From contig NZ_LQQP01000015.1 of NCBI RefSeq assembly GCF_001619615.1, positions 1 through 64,000 of the forward strand: a stretch of 64,000 nt of DNA, given 5' to 3'. A program made the position numbers and the translations under genes. This document shows positions 58,400 to 64,000 of the stretch, in pieces. Position 1 is the stretch's first letter. Each line of letters opens with the position of its first letter. Below the pieces are notes generated by a model, which made no database searches, was not told where the DNA came from, and saw only the letters and a program-made list of their open reading frames with translations. Origin of the DNA: Microbacterium sp. T32. GTDB lineage: Bacteria > Actinomycetota > Actinomycetes > Actinomycetales > Microbacteriaceae.

Positions 58400-58405
58400 A
58401 GCGTA
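58400..58405 (-). promoter_or_regulatory. -10 box (TACGCT) before the GNAT gene
   Basis: On the minus strand TACGCT ends 6 nt before ATG 58393. Confidence 0.5.
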
Positions 58406-58556
58406 CCGGGGTCGGCGGAGCGATGCCGGATGAGGGACGTTCGATGTCGACGCTGGCCGGGCGCGGCGATGCTCGTGCGTCCCTGCTCGTGCGTCACCGC
58501 CGAGCCGGTGGGAGCTTCCTTTCGGCACGGCCGCGCCGGCCTGACGTCGATCTTCG

Positions 58557-59999
58557 CTAGAACGGCGGGGGATCGGCGTCGATGTGCGTCCCCAACGGGG
58601 TAGTCCACTCCAGGTCGCCCGTGTCCGGATCGCGGCTGGCGGCCCAGCGCGTTTCGTGTCGCAGGCGGTGGTGGTGGCGGCACTCGGGGTCGAGGTTGTC
58701 GTCGTCGGTGGTGCCGCCCTCGCTCCAGGCGTGCAGGTGGTCGAGGTCGCAGTCCCGCGCCGGACGTCCGCAGCCGGGGAACGCGCACGTCGGGGACGTG
58801 ACGTCGAGCCAGCGGCGCAGTGCCGTCGGCACGCGGTACGTCGTGCGGTCGAGCGCGAGCGGCGTGCCCGTGACGGGGTGCGTGAGCACGCGGATCCACG
58901 ACGTCGCCTCGCCCGCGAGTCGGCGGGCGGTGTCGAGGTCGATGGGGCCGTAGCCGTCGAGGGTCGCCGGGGTGCCGTCGGCACCGAGCAGCGTGAGGGC
59001 GGGGATCGTGACGACCACGGTGGGGCGCGCGGCGGCTCTGCTGCCACGTGCCGGAGCCTCGGCAGCCGTTGCCGTGGCATCCCCGATGGCTCCCGCTCCG
59101 GCTCCCGCGAGAAAATCCGCAAAGGCGTCGGCGCGGATCTGTGCGAGCGTGCGGTCCTCGCCCTCGGCGGTGGCGAGGTGGCGCGCAGCCCGGTCGACGC
59201 GGGTCATCGCTGCAGCCGCACGATCGGCGGGGAGGAACGCGGTGAGCGTCGCCATGCCGTCGAGTTCGGCGGTCATCCATACGCCGCGGTCGGCGCGAGC
59301 ACGCTGGTGGCGCGTCTCGACGGACTCGGCGTGCACGCGCTCGCGAAGGACCCGGGCCGACGTCGCGAAGCGGGCGGGGGAGAGGCGGAGCGCCCGGTCG
59401 CGCGCGCCGGCGTCGAAGGCCTCCCACGACGCGCGGTCGGCGGGGAGGGTCGCGGCGAGTCGCGCGGTCTCGATCGTGTGACGTTCCGACACGAGTCCCT
59501 CGGCGAACGCGGCCCAGATCCCGGGGCAGCGTTCGCGAAGAACGGCCGCGTGCGCGGCGCGCGTGCGCACCGTCTGCTCTGCGAGGCGCAGGCGAACCGC
59601 GATCTCGGCGACGGCGGCGCGTTCGGCCATGTCGAGCCGATCCCGTCGCACCGCGGCGACCGTGCGCCCGCGCCGATCGTGCCACAGCCCGTCGAGCGTC
59701 GGATCGGGACCGACCCACGGGGCGGGGTCGTCGGCCGCCTCCTGCAGCACTCGGAAGATCAGGTCGTACTCGGCAGCCGTCGCCCGGTGCCGAGCGGCCG
59801 CGCGGTCTTCGAGACGCTCGAGCAGGAGAGCAGGATCGTCGCGGGACGAAGGGTCCGCGGCTTCCGCGACCTCTTCGTCGACGAGTCCGAGGGAGATCGC
59901 CCAGGCGGAGTCTGCGGCGGACTGCACGTCGGCGTCGTCCGGCCACGGCGCCACGTCGGTCGGGTGCGACCGATCGAGCGGGGGTGCCGGAATCTCCAT
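58557..59999 (-). CDS. DUF222 / HNH endonuclease domain protein
   Basis: A 480-residue protein of a family with many copies in actinobacteria. The N-terminal two thirds is DUF222 (RDRLDMAERAAVAEIAVRL, FAEGLVSERHTIETARLAAT). The C-terminus is an HNH module with CAFPGCGRPARDCDLDHLHA and DDDNLDPECRHHHRLRHETR, carrying the zinc Cys and the His-Asn-His ligands. Its biological role is not established; mobility or DNA processing have been proposed for the family. ATG 59999 is leaderless with TAGTGT 6 nt upstream. Confidence 0.88.
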   Translation of the reverse strand: MEIPAPPLDRSHPTDVAPWPDDADVQSAADSAWAISLGLVDEEVAEAADPSSRDDPALLLERLEDRAAARHRATAAEYDLIFRVLQEAADDPAPWVGPDPTLDGLWHDRRGRTVAAVRRDRLDMAERAAVAEIAVRLRLAEQTVRTRAAHAAVLRERCPGIWAAFAEGLVSERHTIETARLAATLPADRASWEAFDAGARDRALRLSPARFATSARVLRERVHAESVETRHQRARADRGVWMTAELDGMATLTAFLPADRAAAAMTRVDRAARHLATAEGEDRTLAQIRADAFADFLAGAGAGAIGDATATAAEAPARGSRAAARPTVVVTIPALTLLGADGTPATLDGYGPIDLDTARRLAGEATSWIRVLTHPVTGTPLALDRTTYRVPTALRRWLDVTSPTCAFPGCGRPARDCDLDHLHAWSEGGTTDDDNLDPECRHHHRLRHETRWAASRDPDTGDLEWTTPLGTHIDADPPPF

Positions 60000-60005
60000 A
60001 CTCGA

Positions 60006-60011
60006 ACACTA
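60006..60011 (-). promoter_or_regulatory. -10 box (TAGTGT) of the DUF222/HNH gene
   Basis: On the minus strand TAGTGT ends 6 nt before ATG 59999. Confidence 0.55.
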
Positions 60012-60067
60012 ACGAGGGGGTCCGACATCGCCCCGGGGCACCGGAAACGCCAGGGAGAACCCGCCGT

Positions 60068-60802
60068 TCAGCGGATCGGCCACGCTCCGTCGAGTGGGGG
60101 TGCCTCGGCATCCAGGCGTCCGATTCTCACGAAATACTCCGTCAGGCTCGCCGCCTGCGCGCGCGCCCACGCGATCTGCCGCGTGTGCAGCTCGTCGACG
60201 GTCGACGGGAGCCACGCGGCGTACCGCTCGGCGAGCGCGAGCGCGAGGCGCCCGGCGGCCACGGCGTCGGCGCACGCTTCGTGGGCGGTGTCGAGCGGCA
60301 CGGCGTAGTGCGCGGCGACGTGCGTGAGCGTGCGCTTGCCGCGGCGATACCGGTCGTACGTCTTGTCGACGACGAGCGGATCGATCACCGGCGACGGAGC
60401 ATCGATCGGCGGGATGCCGTGACGCAGCGCCTCGTACTTGAGCATCGAGAAGTCGAACGGCGCGTTGTACGCCACGACCGGGATGCCGGCGTAGAACAGC
60501 GCGCGCAGGGCCTCGACGACCTCGGAGACCACCGTCGCCGCAGGTGCCCCCTCGGCGCGGGCGCGCTCGGTCGTGACGCCGTGGATCGCGGCGGCCCCGG
60601 CGGGAATCGGGACACCGGGGTCGGCGAGCCAGTCGCGCGCGTCGAGCACGTGGCCGTCGGCGTCGAGCACCCCCACGTGGGCGGTGACGATCCGGTCGTG
60701 CACGACATCCACGCCGGTCGTCTCGAGATCGAACACGCCGACGACGCGTGCCCACTCGGGGGTCTGGAAAAGCGGGAGCGGCTCGGCCTGCCACGTGGTC
60801 AT
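60068..60802 (-). CDS. DEDDh 3'-5' exonuclease (DNA polymerase III epsilon-like)
   Basis: A 244-residue exonuclease of the RNase D/DnaQ superfamily. ExoI is VGVFDLETTGVD near residue 22, ExoII is VAYNAPFDFSMLKYEA, and ExoIII is DTAHEACADAVAAGRLAL with the His of DEDDh. The remainder has no polymerase or helicase part. It may act in repair or proofreading. ATG 60802 is leaderless with TAGCCT at 6 nt. Confidence 0.9.
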   Translation of the reverse strand: MTTWQAEPLPLFQTPEWARVVGVFDLETTGVDVVHDRIVTAHVGVLDADGHVLDARDWLADPGVPIPAGAAAIHGVTTERARAEGAPAATVVSEVVEALRALFYAGIPVVAYNAPFDFSMLKYEALRHGIPPIDAPSPVIDPLVVDKTYDRYRRGKRTLTHVAAHYAVPLDTAHEACADAVAAGRLALALAERYAAWLPSTVDELHTRQIAWARAQAASLTEYFVRIGRLDAEAPPLDGAWPIR

Positions 60803-60808
60803 GCGCTC

Positions 60809-60814
60809 AGGCTA
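60809..60814 (-). promoter_or_regulatory. -10 box (TAGCCT) of the exonuclease gene
   Basis: On the minus strand TAGCCT ends 6 nt before ATG 60802. Confidence 0.55.
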
Positions 60815-60878
60815 GGACGGGGCACCGACACGGCCGCCGAGGCGCACCGCAGCACGGTGGGGGCGGACCGACCCCGCC

Positions 60879-60884
60879 TAGAAT
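60879..60884 (+). promoter_or_regulatory. -10 box (TAGAAT), leaderless start
   Basis: TAGAAT ends 6 nt before ATG 60891. With 60809-60814 it forms a pair of divergent leaderless promoters. Confidence 0.65.
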
Positions 60885-60890
60885 CGACGG

Positions 60891-61775
60891 ATGCCGAACC
60901 CCTACGCCCCGCTCCTGGCCGAGATCCCGGTCGAGCGGCGTACGGCCGAGATCCTCGGCGGCACGACGGCGTACTGGACCTACGGCGACGAGACCGCCGA
61001 CACCACGATCGTCGCGGTGCACGGGTTCCGCGGCGAGCATCACGGACTCGAGCCGGTCGTGGCGCACTTGCCCGGCATCCGGTTCGTGTCGCCCGACCTG
61101 CCGGGCTTCGGCGAGACCGCCCCGCTGCCCGGGCGCACGCACGATCTCGACACGTACGCGGCCTGGCTGCGCGCGTTCGTCGAGTCCGAGGCTCCGGGCG
61201 CGATCGTGCTGGGGCATTCGTTCGGCTCGATCGTCGCGTCCGCCGCGGTCGCCGGGGGCCTCGTGACTCCGCGGCTGATCCTCGTCAACCCGATCGGCGC
61301 GCCCGCGCTCGAGGGGCCCCGCGGCGTCCTTACACGCCTCGCGGTCTTCTACTACCTCGCGGGCGCGCGCCTGCCGCGCCCCCTCGGTGACGCGCTGCTG
61401 CGCAACGGCGTGATCGTCCGGGTCATGAGCGTCGCGATGGCCAAGACGCGCGAACCCGAACTCCGCCGATTCGTGCACGAGCAGCACGACACGTACTTCT
61501 CCCGGTTCGCCGACCGCGACGTCCTGCACGATGCGTTCGTCACGAGCGTCTCGCACGACGTCCGCGCGTTCGCCCCGCGCATCGCGCAGCCGACGCTCCT
61601 CATCGCCGCGGAGAAGGACGACATCACCCCCATCGAGGCGGAACGTCACCTCGCCACGCTGTTCCCGGATGCCGAGCTGGTCGAGATCCCCGCGGTCGGC
61701 CACCTCATCCACTACGAGACGCCCGCCGCCGCGGCATCCGCGATCCGGGAATTCCTGAAGGACACCCAGCCCTAA
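60891..61775 (+). CDS. alpha/beta hydrolase
   Basis: A 294-residue hydrolase. The oxyanion loop follows IVAVHGFRGEHHGLEPVVAH, the nucleophile Ser is in IVLGHSFGSIVASAAV, the Asp is near TLLIAAEKDDITP, and the His is in IPAVGHLIHYETP. The substrate is unknown. Its stop overlaps the convergent CGNR gene stop by 4 bp. Confidence 0.87.
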   Translation: MPNPYAPLLAEIPVERRTAEILGGTTAYWTYGDETADTTIVAVHGFRGEHHGLEPVVAHLPGIRFVSPDLPGFGETAPLPGRTHDLDTYAAWLRAFVESEAPGAIVLGHSFGSIVASAAVAGGLVTPRLILVNPIGAPALEGPRGVLTRLAVFYYLAGARLPRPLGDALLRNGVIVRVMSVAMAKTREPELRRFVHEQHDTYFSRFADRDVLHDAFVTSVSHDVRAFAPRIAQPTLLIAAEKDDITPIEAERHLATLFPDAELVEIPAVGHLIHYETPAAAASAIREFLKDTQP

Positions 61776-62332
61776 GCCGGCGCGTCCGCCTTCCGCCTTC
61801 GGTAGGCGTTGACGTTCATCCGATTCCCGCAGTTGCCGGAGTCGCAGTAGCGCTTCGAGCCGTTCTTCGAGAAGTCGACGTAGACGCCGCGGCAGTCGTC
61901 GGCCTGGCACACGCGGATCCGGGCGTACTCGTCGGCGCGGATGACGTCGACGAACGCCATCGCCGCCTCGACGAGGATGCGCTGCGCGAGCGCGTCGGAC
62001 GGGTCGGACGCGTGGATGTGCCAGTCGAACCCGTCGTGCTTCACGAGCTGCGGCAGCGCCTTCCCGTCGCGGAGCATCGCGTTCACGAGCGGCACGGCCG
62101 CGTCGCGTTCGACGGTCCAGAGTTCGTGGATGCGGTTCCGGATGCCACGCACCGCGGCGAGTTCGCGATCGTCGTGCGTGCGCGAGCCGGTGTAGGCGTG
62201 CCGCGTCGCGAAGTCCTCGAGCTGGTCGACGGAGACCATCGTGTCCTCGCCGGTCGTGTCGGTGTGGGGGAGCGTGTTGACCAGCTCGACCGTGGCGCGG
62301 AGGACGAGCTCGGTGTCACGGATAAAAGTCAT
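61772..62332 (-). CDS. CGNR zinc-finger regulator
   Basis: A 186-residue protein with the N-terminal stress-related (ABATE) region and a C-terminal CGNR zinc finger: CQADDCRGVYVDFSKNGSKR followed by YCDSGNCGNRMNVNAYRRRK, the four Cys ligands and the naming CGNR. These proteins are thought to regulate transcription, but few are studied. It is divergent from an EamA exporter, so exporter control is inferred. ATG 62332 has AGGAG 5 nt upstream, inside the direct repeat at 62333-62347. Confidence 0.87.
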   Translation of the reverse strand: MTFIRDTELVLRATVELVNTLPHTDTTGEDTMVSVDQLEDFATRHAYTGSRTHDDRELAAVRGIRNRIHELWTVERDAAVPLVNAMLRDGKALPQLVKHDGFDWHIHASDPSDALAQRILVEAAMAFVDVIRADEYARIRVCQADDCRGVYVDFSKNGSKRYCDSGNCGNRMNVNAYRRRKADAPA

Positions 62333-62394
62333 GTTGACTCCTGACAGGCTGAGGCTCTACTGTCACGAGTGTAAACGTAGTTGACTCCTGACAG
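62333..62394. promoter_or_regulatory. 15-bp direct repeats, candidate CGNR operator
   Basis: GTTGACTCCTGACAG occurs exactly at 62333-62347 and 62380-62394, 47 bp apart, in the 72-bp gap between the divergent CGNR and EamA genes. The copy near EamA carries TTGACT and lies close to ATG 62405; the other forms the SD of the CGNR gene. Both ends of the shared control region are covered. Confidence 0.55.
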
Positions 62395-62404
62395 CGGGCC
62401 TTGC

Positions 62405-63397
62405 ATGACCACTTCCTCCGCCACTCTTCCCCGCCCCACCCATCGCGGTTCGGGCGCCGTCACCGGCCTCGCCATCGCGGTGGCCTCGGCCCTGGCGTTC
62501 TCATCGAGCGGCCCGTTCGTCAAGCCGCTGCTCGAGGGCGGGTGGTCGCTCGGCGCCGTCCTGTTGGTGCGCATGGGACTGGCATCCCTGGTGCTGTCTC
62601 CCGCGCTGGTCCGGGCCATCCGTCGCCAGCCGGGGTTCCTGCGGCGCCACGGTCTGCTCATCGCCGCGTTCGGTCTCACCGCGGTCGCCGGCTGCCAGCT
62701 GTTCTACTTCGCCGCGATGCAGCGCATGCCGGTCGCGGTGGCCCTGCTGATCCAGTACATCGCGCCGGTGCTGCTCGTCGCGGCCGTGTGGGTGCGCACG
62801 CGGCGGGCCCCCTCGAAGCTCGTGCTCATCGGGGCGGTCGTGGCCATGACGGGTCTGGTGCTCGTCGTCGACATCAGCGGCGCGCGCTTCAATCTCCTCG
62901 GCACGCTGTTCGCCCTGTGCGCCGCGGCGTGCACCGCCGTGTACTTCGTGATCGCCGCGCGTTCGAGCGACGAACTCCCTCCCCTCGCGCTCGCCGCCGG
63001 TGGCCTCGTGACCGGCACCGTCGTCATCGGCATCCTCGTGGCGGTGGGGGTGCTGCCGTTCGCCGCGCCCGCGATCACCGTGTCGATGCTCGGGCTGCAG
63101 GTGCCCGGCATCCTGCCCCTGCTCTGGGTCGGCGGCGTCGCGACGACGCTCGGCTATGCGCTCGGGGTGATCGCGGTGCCCCTCATCGGATCGCGGGTCG
63201 CGTCGTTCGTGGGCCTGAGCGAGGTGCTGTTCGCCCTCGGCTTCGCCTGGCTGTTGCTCGGCGAGACGCCCGCGCCCGTGCAGTTCGTCGGGGGAGCGGT
63301 GCTGCTCGTCGGAGTGGTGCTGGTGCGCCTGGATGCCGGAGACCCGGTCGAGCAGCGGACCGAGACGGCGACGATCCCGGTCGTCCCGTCGCCCTAG
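62405..63397 (+). CDS. EamA-family transporter
   Basis: A membrane protein of 330 residues with ten hydrophobic helices in two EamA repeats, the second beginning near FNLLGTLFALCAAACTAVYF. It resembles RhtA/YdcZ-type exporters of amino acids or other metabolites; SSSGPFVKPLL and ALLIQYIAPVLLVAAVWV are typical motifs. The start is ATG 62405; TTG 62381 lies in the direct repeat and is unlikely. The divergent CGNR gene may regulate it. Confidence 0.87.
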   Translation: MTTSSATLPRPTHRGSGAVTGLAIAVASALAFSSSGPFVKPLLEGGWSLGAVLLVRMGLASLVLSPALVRAIRRQPGFLRRHGLLIAAFGLTAVAGCQLFYFAAMQRMPVAVALLIQYIAPVLLVAAVWVRTRRAPSKLVLIGAVVAMTGLVLVVDISGARFNLLGTLFALCAAACTAVYFVIAARSSDELPPLALAAGGLVTGTVVIGILVAVGVLPFAAPAITVSMLGLQVPGILPLLWVGGVATTLGYALGVIAVPLIGSRVASFVGLSEVLFALGFAWLLLGETPAPVQFVGGAVLLVGVVLVRLDAGDPVEQRTETATIPVVPSP

Positions 63398-63399
63398 GG

Positions 63400-63873
63400 C
63401 TACAGCCCCTCGCGCGCCAGGTCCATGAGAGGACTCACCCGGTAGCCGATGACCTCACGCATCACGAGGGACGTCTCGGTGCGCTCGACGCCCTCGATCG
63501 CGAGGATCCGCGCGTCGGTGTCGAACAGGTGCTGCGTGTCACGGCACGCGACGCGCACCAGCAGATCGATCTGGCCGCTCAGTCCGTGCGCCTGCAGCAC
63601 CTCGGGCACCTTCGCGAGAGCCTCGCGGATCGCGGGGAGCTCGGCCTGCCGCACGGTCACATGCAGGAACGCCTCGATCGGAAAACCCAGCGCTTCGGCT
63701 GACAGCGTCCGCTCGTAGGAGAGGAAGACGCCGCCCTTCTCCAGACGGCTCATGCGCGCCTGCACGGTGTTGCGCGAGAGGCCGAGCTTCTCGGCGAGCG
63801 CGACGACCGTCGCCCGCGGATCGTGGGACAGGGCGCGGAGGAGGTCGAGATCGACCGCGTCGAGCTTGGTCAT
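63400..63873 (-). CDS. Lrp/AsnC-family regulator
   Basis: A 157-residue amino-acid-responsive regulator. The N-terminal HTH is LDAVDLDLLRALSHDPRATV and LAEKLGLSRNTVQARMSRLE; the C-terminal RAM domain includes FPIEAFLHVTVRQAEL and GQIDLLVRVACRDTQHLF. ATG 63873 has TAATGT 8 nt upstream; ATG 63885 is an alternative that would add four residues. It converges on EamA with a 2-bp gap. Its target is unknown. Confidence 0.9.
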   Translation of the reverse strand: MTKLDAVDLDLLRALSHDPRATVVALAEKLGLSRNTVQARMSRLEKGGVFLSYERTLSAEALGFPIEAFLHVTVRQAELPAIREALAKVPEVLQAHGLSGQIDLLVRVACRDTQHLFDTDARILAIEGVERTETSLVMREVIGYRVSPLMDLAREGL

Positions 63874-63881
63874 GGAGCGAG

Positions 63882-63887
63882 ACATTA
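63882..63887 (-). promoter_or_regulatory. -10 box (TAATGT) of the Lrp-family gene
   Basis: On the minus strand TAATGT ends 8 nt before ATG 63873. Confidence 0.45.
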
Positions 63888-64000
63888 GCAGGATGCCGAC
63901 CCGAAAGGGTGCGCACAATGCTGAGCCGGGGATGCCGGAGGTGAGCGCCCTGCGCGCCGCGTGAGGTTTCGGTCGAGGTGCGGTCAGCTCGCGACACCGG

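Noticed and set aside
58557..59999. DUF222/HNH protein as part of an anti-phage defence system.
   Set aside because: The family is very common as scattered single genes in actinobacteria and no partner genes are near.

Overview
The window looks like chromosomal DNA of a high-GC actinobacterium of the family Microbacteriaceae, most likely Microbacterium or a close relative. This is inferred from GTG-rich starts, the actinobacterial gene set (RbpA, WhiA, OpcA, a Corynebacterium-type glycogen synthase, a Rieske protein inside the SUF operon, DUF3099 and DUF222/HNH proteins) and many leaderless start codons preceded directly by a TANNNT -10 box. No insertion sequence, prophage, integrase, tRNA or CRISPR array is visible. 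Almost everything is core metabolism or housekeeping, and no intergenic gap exceeds about 300 bp.

Layout. 1-302: the end of an rRNA operon (23S-5S spacer, 5S rRNA, two terminators). 335-5267: an MFS transporter whose 5' end carries an in-frame stop, a GH13 glycosidase, a GIY-YIG-like protein and a Gly-rich hypothetical. 5367-8542: a signalling group of histidine kinase, membrane protein with a degenerate GGDEF-like domain, and a convergent stand-alone receiver. 8652-19686: coaE, uvrB, VOC protein, an OhrR-like MarR regulator with a small Cys protein diverging from it, then uvrA, uvrC, rapZ and whiA. 19892-24349: superoxide dismutase, then gap-pgk-tpiA and secG-rbpA. 24410-32559 (minus strand): one compact pentose-phosphate/upper-glycolysis operon transcribed tkt-tal-pgi-zwf-opcA-pgl. 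32787-35357: heme o and heme a synthesis (ctaB, ctaA) around a small membrane protein. 35612-39711: SUF iron-sulfur assembly operon. 39813-46065: PatB-type lyase, a siderophore-interacting reductase, and a ferric-siderophore ABC importer; the reductase and the binding protein each have an IdeR/DtxR-like box. 46253-50992: ABC-F protein, SURF1 with two small partners, a frame-broken DUF4190 protein, fabG. 51010-56927: hydrolase, serB, luxS, the divergent glgC/glgA pair, an ABC ATPase and Zn-independent ribosomal protein L31. 56979-63873: nitrilase-family hydrolase, GNAT protein, DUF222/HNH protein, DEDDh exonuclease, hydrolase, a CGNR regulator diverging from an EamA exporter, and an Lrp/AsnC regulator.

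No classic undescribed multi-gene system stands out. The unusual signals are in the DNA itself. (1) The heptamer GGATGCC/GGCATCC occurs about 110 times by hand count, several-fold more than base composition predicts, nearly always in the same codon phase in the genes checked, and paired in several terminators. (2) At four genes (coaE, marR, the ABC-F gene, glgA) the last codons plus stop are tandemly duplicated just downstream. (3) Roughly fifteen genes have a TANNNT box 6-8 nt before the start. (4) Three genes look broken near the 5' end (MFS stop, DUF4190 G7 tract, GNAT frame change). (5) Putative operators overlap promoters: iron boxes, an OhrR/MarR palindrome and a perfect 15-bp direct repeat.
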